From NCBI RefSeq assembly GCF_001427145.1, contig NZ_LMGL01000003.1:62001-126000 (forward strand): a stretch of 64,000 nucleotides of DNA, in the 5' to 3' direction. The stretch comes from Microbacterium sp. Root166 (GTDB taxonomy: Bacteria; Actinomycetota; Actinomycetes; Actinomycetales; Microbacteriaceae). Below are positions 23,835 through 32,157 of this stretch, piece after piece. The notes under the pieces are model-generated. The model ran no database searches, was not told where the DNA came from, and was given only the letters and a program-made list of their open reading frames with translations. Made by a program: the position numbers and the translations under genes. Each line of letters begins with the position of its first letter. Within the stretch, counting starts at the first letter, position 1.

Positions 23835-24968
23835 ATGTCCGCGTTCTTCAAGTGGCTGAGCACGCTCAACCCGTGGGTGGAGATCGTCGTCCTCGTCGGC
23901 GTGTTCCTCGTGGTGGTCGCCGTCATCCTCTTCTTCATCGAGATCGCCCCTCGCCCGGGCCGGATGTACACGATCATCCGGCTCGCCGCGTGCGTCGCCT
24001 TCCCGGCGCTGATCCTCTGGGCGCTGCAGTCCTATCAATGGGCGATCGGGGCGGCCGCCGTGCTGGGCCTTCTCTTCTTCTTCCTCGACAAACGCGCCAA
24101 GGGCGGCGAAGGGTCGCTCTTCCAGCTGTTCGGATTCCTGACTCCAGCGATCCTGCTGCTGATCGTGGGGCTCATCGTCCCGACGATCCAGACGATGTTC
24201 CAGGCCTTCATGAACTCCCGTGGGACGACCTTCGTCGGCCTCGACAACTTCGTCTGGATCTTCTCGCAGCCCCAGAACGTACGGGTGATCGTCAACACGA
24301 TCATCTGGGTGCTGGTGGCACCGCTGGTCTCGACGATCGCGGGCCTGGCGTACGCCTACTTCATCGACAAGACGCGCGGCGAGCGGATCTACAAGATCCT
24401 CGTGTTCATGCCCATGGCCATCTCGTTCGTGGGTGCCTCGATCATCTGGCGCTTCATGTACACGGCCCGCCCGGCGGGCCAGGAGCAGATCGGCTTCCTC
24501 AATCAGGTCATCGTCTGGTTCGGCGGGCAGCCGCTGAACTTCCTGGCCGTCGAGCCGTGGAACACCCTGTTCCTCATCGTCGTGCTCATCTGGATCCAGA
24601 CCGGATTCGCGATGGTGATCCTCTCCGCCGCCATCAAGGGCGTCCCGTCCGAGCAGTTGGAGGCCGCCGAGCTCGACGGCACCAACGGTTGGCAGAAGTT
24701 CACGAACGTGATCGTTCCCGGCATCCGTCCCGCGCTCATCGTCGTGCTCACCACCATCTCGATCGCCTCGCTCAAGGTGTTCGACATCGTCCGCACGATG
24801 ACCGCGGGCGCGAACAACACGTCGGTGATCGCCAATGAGATGTACACGCAGTTCCGCAGTTTCGAAGCGGGGCGCTCCGCCGCCTTCGCCGTGATCCTGT
24901 TCCTGCTGGTGATGCCGATCGTCATCTACAACGCCGTGCAACTGAAGAAGCAGAGGGAGCTGCGCTGA
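23835..24968 (+). CDS. Carbohydrate ABC transporter permease (AglF/MalF type)
   Basis: 377 residues, longer than usual because of an N-terminal extension with two to three extra membrane helices (residues about 15-90) before the standard six-helix permease core starting near FGFLTPAILLLIVGL. The EAA loop is EAAELDGTNGWQKF. GAAAGGA precedes the ATG. The long form is typical of alpha-glucoside (AglF-like) permeases. It overlaps the next gene by one base. Confidence 0.92.
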   Translation: MSAFFKWLSTLNPWVEIVVLVGVFLVVVAVILFFIEIAPRPGRMYTIIRLAACVAFPALILWALQSYQWAIGAAAVLGLLFFFLDKRAKGGEGSLFQLFGFLTPAILLLIVGLIVPTIQTMFQAFMNSRGTTFVGLDNFVWIFSQPQNVRVIVNTIIWVLVAPLVSTIAGLAYAYFIDKTRGERIYKILVFMPMAISFVGASIIWRFMYTARPAGQEQIGFLNQVIVWFGGQPLNFLAVEPWNTLFLIVVLIWIQTGFAMVILSAAIKGVPSEQLEAAELDGTNGWQKFTNVIVPGIRPALIVVLTTISIASLKVFDIVRTMTAGANNTSVIANEMYTQFRSFEAGRSAAFAVILFLLVMPIVIYNAVQLKKQRELR

Positions 24969-25939
24969 TGAGTGCCGTGATGCCCGTCGACCTTCCGCTC
25001 GACGACGACGCCAAGAAGGAACTCGAGCGCGGTGCGCGCAAGGCCGACAAGGACATGTTCGGCCGCACCAAGCGCCGGCTGACCTCGCGATGGGCGACGT
25101 TCGCCGCGCTCATCATCGCTGTGCTGTGGACCATTCCGACGTTCGGACTGCTGATCAGCTCGTTCCGGCCGCGCGAGCTCATCCAGACCACCGGCTGGTG
25201 GACCGTCTTCGAGAACTGGGGCTGGACGCTCGACAACTACGCCACGGCGCTGCAGTCCGGCAACAGCCAGCTGACGATGGCCCAGGCGTTCGTCAACTCG
25301 TTCGCCATCACGATCCCGGCGACGATCATCCCGATCTCGATCGCGCTCCTGGCTGCGTATGCGTTCGCCTGGATGGACTTCCGCGGCAAGAACATGCTGT
25401 TCGTGCTCGTGTTCGCCCTGCAGATCGTGCCCATCCAGATGGCACTCATCCCGCTTCTCCAGCTGTTCTCGCAGGGCAAGATCTTCGGCGTGCCCGTCAT
25501 CCAGGCGCTCGGCTCCGCCGGGTACGCGCAGGTGTGGATCGCGCACACGATCTTCGCCCTGCCGCTGGCGATCTTCCTGCTGCACAACTTCGTGTCGGAG
25601 ATCCCGGGCGAGGTCATCGAGGCCGCGCGGGTCGACGGCGCGGGCCACGGCCAGATCTTCTTCCGGATCATCCTGCCGCTGACCATGCCGGCGATCGCCT
25701 CGGTCGCGATCTTCCAGTTCCTGTGGGTATGGAACGACCTGCTCGTGTCGCTGATCTTCGCCGACGGCAACGTCGCGCCGATCACGAAGCTGCTCGCGGA
25801 GATGACCGGAAACCGCGGTCAGGACTGGTATCTGCTCACGGCCGGTGCCTTCATCGCCCTGATCGTGCCGCTGATCGTGTTCATCTCGCTGCAGCGGTTC
25901 TTCGTGAGGGGGCTCCTCGCCGGCAGTACGAAGGGCTGA
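24968..25939 (+). CDS. Carbohydrate ABC transporter permease (AglG/MalG type)
   Basis: 323 residues with a charged cytoplasmic N-terminus, six membrane helices from about residue 40, and the EAA loop EAARVDGAGHGQIF. It completes the second CUT1 importer. The ATG overlaps the upstream stop (TGATG). No ATPase or glycoside hydrolase gene accompanies the cassette. Its stop codon lies in the stem GGCTGA-TGC-TCAGCC shared with the convergent DUF305 gene. Confidence 0.92.
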   Translation: MSAVMPVDLPLDDDAKKELERGARKADKDMFGRTKRRLTSRWATFAALIIAVLWTIPTFGLLISSFRPRELIQTTGWWTVFENWGWTLDNYATALQSGNSQLTMAQAFVNSFAITIPATIIPISIALLAAYAFAWMDFRGKNMLFVLVFALQIVPIQMALIPLLQLFSQGKIFGVPVIQALGSAGYAQVWIAHTIFALPLAIFLLHNFVSEIPGEVIEAARVDGAGHGQIFFRIILPLTMPAIASVAIFQFLWVWNDLLVSLIFADGNVAPITKLLAEMTGNRGQDWYLLTAGAFIALIVPLIVFISLQRFFVRGLLAGSTKG

Positions 25940-25948
25940 TGCTCAGCC
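25934..25948. terminator. Minimal hairpin with both convergent stop codons
   Basis: GGCTGA (25934-25939), loop TGC, TCAGCC (25943-25948). TGA of the permease and the TCA complement of the DUF305 gene stop pair with each other. Confidence 0.55.
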
Positions 25949-26638
25949 GCAGCCGAGCCGCTGCTGGATCGACTCCATGGCGTCGATCTCGGCGGTCTGA
26001 CCGTCCTTGATGCTCTGGGCGACCTGCAGCGGACGCGGCTCGGTGCCGAGCTCCAGGAGTGCTTCCGCCATCGGGATGGCGCCTTCGTGGTGGCGGATCA
26101 TGAGCTCGAGGAAGAGGCAGTCGGCCTCGGTGCCGGTGGCCTCCTGAAGCTCACGCAGCTCGGCATCCGATGCCATGCCCATGGCCTCACGCGCTTCGTC
26201 CGCGGTCAGGGGCTCGTCGGCGGAGCCGCCGTGGGCGTGACCCTCTTCAGAGGCGTTCATCCAGGCCATGGTGTCGCCGCCGCCCTGGGGCAGGTTCCAT
26301 TGCACGAGCCAGTCGTACATCTCGCCGCGCTGTGCCGCCTGGCCGGTCGCGATGTCGTAGCTGAGGACGCGCAGGTCGTCGTCCTCGGTCTTGCGATAGA
26401 TCTCCATCGCCATCTCGATCGCCTGGGCGTGGTGCACCTGCATGTCGCGGGAGAACCCGGCCTCGGGCGAGCTGCTTCCCGGAGCACTGCTCTGGCCCTG
26501 GGCGCCGAATGTCGAGAAGCGGCCGATCGCGAACGCGAGGGCGGCCACCGCGAGCAGGACGAGCGCGACGACCCACCAGCGCACGGCAGCCGGGGGCTGC
26601 GTGGGCGCGGTCGGAGTCGCGCGCTCGTCCTCGCTCAT
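25943..26638 (-). CDS. Membrane-anchored DUF305 protein
   Basis: 231 residues. A short cytoplasmic tail, one membrane helix (WWVVALVLLAVAALAFAIG, about residues 21-39), then an extracytoplasmic DUF305 domain with the paired His motifs MQVHHAQAIEMA and MIRHHEGAIPMA typical of this four-helix, ferritin-like fold. Metal binding is suspected for the family but not proven. The next gene upstream encodes a DUF3105 protein 7 nt away. The two families are often neighbours. Confidence 0.88.
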   Translation of the reverse strand: MSEDERATPTAPTQPPAAVRWWVVALVLLAVAALAFAIGRFSTFGAQGQSSAPGSSSPEAGFSRDMQVHHAQAIEMAMEIYRKTEDDDLRVLSYDIATGQAAQRGEMYDWLVQWNLPQGGGDTMAWMNASEEGHAHGGSADEPLTADEAREAMGMASDAELRELQEATGTEADCLFLELMIRHHEGAIPMAEALLELGTEPRPLQVAQSIKDGQTAEIDAMESIQQRLGCG

Positions 26639-26645
26639 CGCGGGG

Positions 26646-27362
26646 TCAGCGCTTGCCCGGTGCGTCCATCGCGCCGCTGCACGAGGCGCCCGGCTCGGGG
26701 ACGTCGGCGCTGCGCCAGTACTCCTCGAAGAACTCACCGATGCGCTCGTCGTCGGCAGAGTCGACCTTGAGCTGGTGGTTCCAGTTGCTGATGGCGATCG
26801 GCGCGTCGAGGTCCTCGTAGGGGGAGAGGATGACGTAGCTGTCGGGGAGCTTGCCCTCGAGGGTCTCGAGCTCTTCACCCGACACCTCGGCGGGGTTGTA
26901 GGTCACCCAGACGGCGCCGTGCTCGAGCGAGTGGACGGCGTTCTCGTTGGGAACCGGCTGGTCGTAGATGCCGCAGTTGAGCCACACCTGGTTGTGCGGT
27001 CCGCCGGCAGGGGGTGACTGCTCGTAGTCGACCGTGCCCTCGACGTGCTCGGTCACGTTCTCGAAGGTCTCGACGCCTTCGATCTCGGCACCGTCACCGC
27101 CCGGGGTGTACGAAGCCGGCGGCGCGGGCGCGAACACGATCGAGGCGACGATGAGGCCGATGATGACGACCGCGGCGGTGACGCCGACGACCCACCACAC
27201 GAGCTTGCTGCGGCGACGCTTCGCGAGCTGCTTCTGGTACTCGGCGAGCTTCTGCTGGCGCTTCTGCTCGCGCTGCTGCTTCACCGTGAGGTTGATGTCC
27301 GCCTGCGTGGACGGGTTGCCGCTCGTGCGCTTGTCGGCGGGGCTCGGGGGTGTCGGGGTCAT
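26646..27362 (-). CDS. Membrane-anchored DUF3105 protein
   Basis: 238 residues. A basic coiled-coil-like cytoplasmic segment (residues about 25-55, rich in Gln, Lys and Arg), one membrane helix (VWWVVGVTAAVVIIGLIVAS), then an outside DUF3105 domain with NCGIYDQPVPNENAVHSLEHGAVWVTY-type signature split here as NCGIYDQPV and HSLEHGAVWVTY, and a late Cys (PGASCSG). Function unknown. It is transcribed first in a two-gene operon with the DUF305 protein. Start ATG 27362 has only a weak ribosome site. Confidence 0.86.
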   Translation of the reverse strand: MTPTPPSPADKRTSGNPSTQADINLTVKQQREQKRQQKLAEYQKQLAKRRRSKLVWWVVGVTAAVVIIGLIVASIVFAPAPPASYTPGGDGAEIEGVETFENVTEHVEGTVDYEQSPPAGGPHNQVWLNCGIYDQPVPNENAVHSLEHGAVWVTYNPAEVSGEELETLEGKLPDSYVILSPYEDLDAPIAISNWNHQLKVDSADDERIGEFFEEYWRSADVPEPGASCSGAMDAPGKR

Positions 27363-27505
27363 GTTCCGTGATCTCGGCTCGGGCACCCGGCGCGGCGTGA
27401 ACGGCGACGCGGGTAGGGGACAGGACACCGCAATCCTATGCGAGCGCATGTGCAGCGGACTGGGAACGGGCCGACAGGACGCCTCGAAGCGGCGGAGGGG
27501 TCCGG

Positions 27506-27544
27506 TATCATGGTTCGAATCGATTCGATCGTTCTAGATCGAAC
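27506..27544. promoter_or_regulatory. Operator-like nested palindrome upstream of the exporter gene
   Basis: A perfect 14-bp palindrome TCGAATCGATTCGA (27515-27528) is nested in wider arms GTTCGA (27513-27518) and TCGAAC (27539-27544). TATCAT (27506-27511) just before it could be a -10 box, placing the operator over the start site. Confidence 0.5.
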
Positions 27545-27588
27545 TCTCGCGCCACTGCCACCACCTGCCGCTGAAACGAAGAAACTCC

Positions 27589-28938
27589 TTGCTCGATACC
27601 GCCTCCATCCCCACTCAGCACGCAGCCGGCTCGGCTGAGCGTCCCGCCGGCCCCTCGTCGACGGGTGCGATCCGCACGCTCGGCGCCAACCCGGCGACCG
27701 CGCCGATCGTCCTGCATCCGGGCGACTCGATCCCGCACCGCCGCCGCGTGCTGTACATCGTGCTGCTCGGCGCGCTCACCGCCCTCGGCCCGTTCACGAT
27801 CGACCTCTACCTGCCCGCCTTCCCGGTGCTGCAGGAGGACTTCGGCACCACCGAGGCGGCCATCCAGCTCACGCTCGCCGGCACCATGATCGGGTTCGCC
27901 CTCGGTCAGCTCGTGGTCGGTCCCCTCAGCGACAAGGTCGGCCGCAGGCTGCCGCTGCTCATCGTCACGGCGCTGCACGTCGTCGCCAGCGTTGCGGCCG
28001 CCCTCGCACCGACCCTCGAGCTGCTCTCGGTGGCGCGCGTCTTCATGGGCGCCGGTGCCGCAGCCGGAGGCGTCGTCGCGGCGGCGATCGTGCGCGACCT
28101 CTTCGGCGGTCGCCGCCTCGTCGTGATGCTCTCGCGCCTCGCCCTGGTTTCCGGCGTCGCGCCGGTGCTCGCACCCCTTGTCGGCTCGGCGCTGCTGCTG
28201 CTCATGCCGTGGCGGGGCATCTTCGTCGTGCTCGGCATCTACGGCAGCATCATGCTCGTCGCCGCGGCCATCTTCATCCCCGAGACCCTGCCCCCCGCCC
28301 GCCGCCACGAGCGCGGCGCGACCACGGTCTGGCAGCGTTACAAGAGCGTCTTCAGCGACCGCGTCTTCATCGGCGTCCTCATCATCGGCGGCATGACCTT
28401 CAGCGGCCTGTTCTCCTACCTGTCGTCGTCGTCGTTCCTGTTCCAGGGCCTCTACACGCTGTCGCCGCAGGAGTACGGCATGCTGTTCGCCATCAACTCG
28501 CTCGGCGTCGTGCTCGGCGTTCAGGCCGCATCGCGCCTGGCCGCCCGCTACGGGCCGCAGTGGGTGATGGCCTGGTCGACGGCGATCATGCTGGTCGCGG
28601 CATCCGTCATCATCCTCACCGATCAGCTCGGCCTCGGGCTGTGGGGGACCGTGATCCCGCTGTTCTTCTTCATGACCGGCTGCGGCTTCACCTTCCCGTG
28701 CGTGCAGGTGCTCGCGCTGGACCGCCACGGCAAGGCGGCGGGCACCGCGCAGTCGATCATCGGAGCGACGAACTTCGGCGTCGCGGGCATCATCTCGCCG
28801 CTCGTCGGCTGGCTCGCCGCCGGATCGGGCATCACCGCCACGACGATGGCCTCGGTCATGGTCGGCTGCGCGGTGATCGGCGTGCTCGCGCTCTGGTTCG
28901 TCGTGCGTCCGCGCACGGTCGCCCGGCTCGCGCCGTAG
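27589..28938 (+). CDS. Bcr/CflA-family multidrug exporter (MFS)
   Basis: 449 residues with about twelve membrane helices after a ~45-residue soluble N-terminus. Motifs: FTIDLYLPAFPVLQEDFGTT (helix 1-2 region), the MFS signature GPLSDKVGRRLPLL, and GGVVAAAIVRDLFGG. Drug:H+ antiporters of this family export chloramphenicol-type drugs and other small molecules. The TTG at 27589 is the only in-frame start before the conserved region apart from a GTG at 27749, and has no clear ribosome site. The palindromes at 27513-27544 suggest repression by a TetR/MarR-type protein encoded elsewhere. Confidence 0.88.
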   Translation: MLDTASIPTQHAAGSAERPAGPSSTGAIRTLGANPATAPIVLHPGDSIPHRRRVLYIVLLGALTALGPFTIDLYLPAFPVLQEDFGTTEAAIQLTLAGTMIGFALGQLVVGPLSDKVGRRLPLLIVTALHVVASVAAALAPTLELLSVARVFMGAGAAAGGVVAAAIVRDLFGGRRLVVMLSRLALVSGVAPVLAPLVGSALLLLMPWRGIFVVLGIYGSIMLVAAAIFIPETLPPARRHERGATTVWQRYKSVFSDRVFIGVLIIGGMTFSGLFSYLSSSSFLFQGLYTLSPQEYGMLFAINSLGVVLGVQAASRLAARYGPQWVMAWSTAIMLVAASVIILTDQLGLGLWGTVIPLFFFMTGCGFTFPCVQVLALDRHGKAAGTAQSIIGATNFGVAGIISPLVGWLAAGSGITATTMASVMVGCAVIGVLALWFVVRPRTVARLAP

Positions 28939-28975
28939 AGCAGACGGATGCCGCGGCCCGGCCGCGCCGACCGGG

Positions 28976-29467
28976 TCAGAGGCGGACGGGCTGCAGGATG
29001 AACAACCGGACCGTACGGCCCGATTCGCGCTCGTAGTTGCGGTAACCGGGCCACTGCTGCTCGATCCGCGCCCACACCGCGTCGCGCTCGTCGTCGGGCA
29101 CCGGACTCGCCCGCACTGCCATGCGCTTTCCCCGGACCGTGATGGCGGCATCCGGGTGCGCCAGCAGGTTCGCCGTCCAGGCGGGATGCCGCTGCCCGGC
29201 GAAGTTGGTGCCGGCGACGATCGCGCGCCCTCGGCCGTCGGGGCAGTACATGAGCGGCGCATCGCGGGGCTCGCCGGACTTGGCGCCGACGGTGTGGAGC
29301 ACCAGCGAGGGCACGAGCAGCCCGCTCACCTGCACCCGTCCGCGCGAGAGCCACGACACGAAGCGCTCGACCGGCGGGAGCAGCAGCGGGCCGAGCACGC
29401 GCCGGAAGAGGCGCGTGCGGGTCAGCGGCGAGACGAGGATCCGGACGACATCGACGGCGCGGGTCAT
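28976..29467 (-). CDS. Deazaflavin-dependent nitroreductase-family protein
   Basis: 163 residues with the split-barrel pattern of F420-dependent DDN-like reductases: LLVPSLVLHTVGAKSGEPRDAPLMY, given here as LHTVGAKSGEPRDAPLMY, and GTNFAGQRHPAWTANLLAHP. F420 or flavin use cannot be decided from sequence. ATG 29467 is chosen because GGAGGAGG lies about 9 nt upstream; ATGs at 29476 and 29488 lack a spaced ribosome site. It converges with the exporter gene. Confidence 0.85.
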   Translation of the reverse strand: MTRAVDVVRILVSPLTRTRLFRRVLGPLLLPPVERFVSWLSRGRVQVSGLLVPSLVLHTVGAKSGEPRDAPLMYCPDGRGRAIVAGTNFAGQRHPAWTANLLAHPDAAITVRGKRMAVRASPVPDDERDAVWARIEQQWPGYRNYERESGRTVRLFILQPVRL

Positions 29468-29551
29468 GTGCTCCATCCTCCTCCGCATACCGTTCCGGCG
29501 TGGCTTTGCCAAGACGCAGACACCGGCGCGGCCGCCGGGCAGAATGGGCGG

Positions 29552-30247
29552 ATGACGGACGACCGCGAAGCAGAGCCCCGCGAAGCAGAGCCACGAGCGA
29601 CAGGTTCTCGCCCCGCGCTGGTCTATCTTCTCGCGGGGTTGGTGCTGCTGGCGCTCTCGGTCGGCTTCGGGATGTGGATCGCATCCCGAGCGGACGAGCC
29701 GTTCACGATCGATCTGTGGTGGAACCGGATCATCCTCGAGTTCGCGGGCCCCGGGCTGATCGTGTTCGCACAGATCATGAACTGGCTCGGCGGCGGCTGG
29801 TTCGGCGTGCTCGCCGTTCCCATCGCCGGAGCCGTCGGCCTGGTGCTGCTGAGGCGTCCGTGGGCCGCCGCGTTCTTCGTGACCGCGGCCGCGGTCTCGG
29901 CAGGCTGCGTGCAGGTGCTCAAGCACCTGTTCGGGCGCGTGAGGCCGGAAGAGATCATCGTCGTCACCGACTACGGCTCCTTTCCGTCGGGGCACGTCGC
30001 CAATGCCGCCACCCTGGCCGTCACGGCGATCATCCTGTTCCCGAAGGTCTGGGTGTGGATCGCGGGCATCGCGTGGGTGGTGCTGATGGCCATCAGCCGC
30101 ACGCTCGTCAACGCCCACTGGGTCAGCGACACCGTCGGCGGGGCCATGGTCGGAGCGGGGGCCGCCCTCGTCGTCGCGGCGGTGTTCGCCGTGCCGATGG
30201 CCCGGGAGAACGCATCCCTCGCCGCCAGGAGGGCGTCGCTAGGCTGA
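29552..30247 (+). CDS. PAP2-family membrane phosphatase
   Basis: 231 residues, about five to six membrane helices. The three phosphatase motifs are present: KHLFGRVRP (K-x6-RP), FPSGHVAN (PSGH) and SRTLVNAHWVSD (SR-x5-H-x3-D). Typical substrates are phosphatidic acid, undecaprenyl diphosphate or other lipid phosphates. CAGAAT ends 6 nt before the ATG, a variant of the leaderless pattern. The N-terminus contains a duplicated REAEP from a 15-bp tandem repeat. Confidence 0.92.
   Translation: MTDDREAEPREAEPRATGSRPALVYLLAGLVLLALSVGFGMWIASRADEPFTIDLWWNRIILEFAGPGLIVFAQIMNWLGGGWFGVLAVPIAGAVGLVLLRRPWAAAFFVTAAAVSAGCVQVLKHLFGRVRPEEIIVVTDYGSFPSGHVANAATLAVTAIILFPKVWVWIAGIAWVVLMAISRTLVNAHWVSDTVGGAMVGAGAALVVAAVFAVPMARENASLAARRASLG
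29564..29593 (+). repeat. 15-bp tandem repeat in the PAP2 gene
   Basis: Two adjacent copies of CGCGAAGCAGAGCCC (second ends in A) duplicate the residues REAEP near the N-terminus, in frame. A recent slippage duplication in a tolerant region. Confidence 0.8.
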
Positions 30248-30251
30248 GCGC

Positions 30252-32129
30252 ATGACCGCGCCCGAGACACCTGATCCGACCGTCGCCGAGGCCGAACTGG
30301 CGCGGCTCAGGGCCGAAGCCGAAGCCGCCGAGGCCCAGTCCCGAGCGGCGCAGGCTCGCGCTGCGCTCGCGGCAGCCGAGGCTGAGGCGGCGAAGGCCCG
30401 AGCCGGTGGAGCTGCCGGCGAAGGAACCTCCGCGGTAGAGCCGCAGGAGACCGAGGCGGTGCAGGAGCCGATCGCCCAGCCCGCGCCTTCGCAGACGCCC
30501 GCCGGCCCGCTCGCTCAAGAAGACATCGACAAGATCACCACCGGGTACGCGTTCGAGTCGACGACCCTCGACCTCGGCGCGCTCGTCAACGGCGATCCCG
30601 TGCCCGCGGCGCAGATCCGGATCCCGCTCGCGATGATGAACCGGCACGGACTCGTTGCGGGCGCGACCGGCACGGGCAAGACCCGCACGCTCCAGGGCCT
30701 CGCCGAGCAGCTCGCCGCCAAGGGCGTTCCGGTGTTCGCCGCCGACATCAAGGGAGACCTGTCGGGCGTCGCGACACCGGGCGAGTCCAGCGAGAAGCTG
30801 CTGGCCCGCACCACCGGGATCGGGCAGGACTGGAAGGCCGAGGCATCCGTCACCGAGTACTTCGCGCTCGGCGGGATCGGCAAGGGCGTGCCCGTCCGGG
30901 CGACCGTCTCGGGCTTCGGACCGCTGCTGCTGAGCAAGGTCCTGGGGCTCAACGAGACGCAGGAGTCGAGCCTCGGGCTCGTGTTCCACTACGCCGACCA
31001 GCAGGGCCTGGCGCTCGTCGACCTGGCCGACCTCCGCGCCGTGCTGACGTACCTCACCGGCGACGAGGGCAAGGCCGAGCTCAAGGAGCTCGGCGGACTG
31101 TCGGCGGCGACGGCCGGGGTGATCCTGCGCGAGCTGATCACGTTCGCCGACGAGGGCGCCGACGTCTTCTTCGGCGAGCCCGAGTTCGAGGTCTCGGACT
31201 TCCTGCGCCTCGCGCCGGACGGCCGCGGCATCATCAGCCTGCTCGAGGTGCCCGGCGTCATCGACAAGCCGGCGCTGTTCTCGACGTTCCTCATGTACCT
31301 CCTGGCCGAGCTGTTCGAGGTGCTGCCCGAGGTCGGCGACGCCGACAAACCGAAGCTCGTGTTCTTCTTCGACGAGGCCCACCTGCTGTTCAAGGACGCG
31401 TCGAAGGACTTCCTGAGCGCGATCGTGCAGACGGTCCGCCTCATCCGCTCGAAGGGCGTCGGCGTCTTCTTCGTGACGCAGACGCCGAAGGACGTGCCCT
31501 CCGACGTGCTCGCGCAGCTCGGTTCGCGGGTGCAGCACGCGCTCCGCGCGTTCACGCCCGACGATGCGAAGGCGCTCCGCGCGACCGTCGGCACCTACCC
31601 GAAGTCCGGCTACGACCTCGAGCGCGTGCTGCAGGAGCTCGGCACCGGCGAGGCGATCGTGACGGTCATGAGCGAGAAGGGCGCGCCGACCCCGGTCGCC
31701 TGGACCCGGCTGCGCGCGCCGCAGGGACTCATGTCTCCGACACCCGACCCTCAGATCGAGGCGGCGGTGAAGGCGTCCCCGCTGCTGGCCAAGTACGGCA
31801 CGGCCATCGACCGCGAGTCCGCGCGCGAGATCCTGACCGCGAAGATGAAGGCCGCCGACGACGCCGCCGCGGCCGAGGAGGCCGCGCTGGCCAAGGCCAA
31901 GACGGACGCCGAGTTCGCCAAGCAGCAGGCCGCGATCGACAAGGCCCAGGCCGCCGCCGAGAAGAAGGCGCAGCAGGAGTACGACCGCCTGCTGAAGAAG
32001 ACGCAGGGCACGACTCGCACGTCGCGGAGCACGCAGAAGTCGCCGATCGAGCAGATCCTCGGGTCGAAGGCGACGCAGACGATCCTCGGCGGAGTGATCC
32101 GCGGGATGTTCGGCACCGGCCGGCGCTGA
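30252..32129 (+). CDS. HerA-like ATPase (DUF853 / YjgR family)
   Basis: 625 residues. An Ala/Glu-rich coiled coil (residues about 12-55), a P-loop ATPase with Walker A GATGTGKT (about 138-145) and Walker B VFFFDEAH, FVTQTPKDVPSDVLAQLGSR as a sensor-like segment, and a second coiled coil (about 530-590) before a Gly/Arg C-terminus. The DUF853 family is related to the DNA translocase HerA. NurA nuclease is absent here and the role is unknown. TAGGCT ends 6 nt before the ATG (leaderless pattern). Confidence 0.88.
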   Translation: MTAPETPDPTVAEAELARLRAEAEAAEAQSRAAQARAALAAAEAEAAKARAGGAAGEGTSAVEPQETEAVQEPIAQPAPSQTPAGPLAQEDIDKITTGYAFESTTLDLGALVNGDPVPAAQIRIPLAMMNRHGLVAGATGTGKTRTLQGLAEQLAAKGVPVFAADIKGDLSGVATPGESSEKLLARTTGIGQDWKAEASVTEYFALGGIGKGVPVRATVSGFGPLLLSKVLGLNETQESSLGLVFHYADQQGLALVDLADLRAVLTYLTGDEGKAELKELGGLSAATAGVILRELITFADEGADVFFGEPEFEVSDFLRLAPDGRGIISLLEVPGVIDKPALFSTFLMYLLAELFEVLPEVGDADKPKLVFFFDEAHLLFKDASKDFLSAIVQTVRLIRSKGVGVFFVTQTPKDVPSDVLAQLGSRVQHALRAFTPDDAKALRATVGTYPKSGYDLERVLQELGTGEAIVTVMSEKGAPTPVAWTRLRAPQGLMSPTPDPQIEAAVKASPLLAKYGTAIDRESAREILTAKMKAADDAAAAEEAALAKAKTDAEFAKQQAAIDKAQAAAEKKAQQEYDRLLKKTQGTTRTSRSTQKSPIEQILGSKATQTILGGVIRGMFGTGRR

Positions 32130-32157
32130 CCGCCCGGGCACCGCCTAGCCTGGAGGA

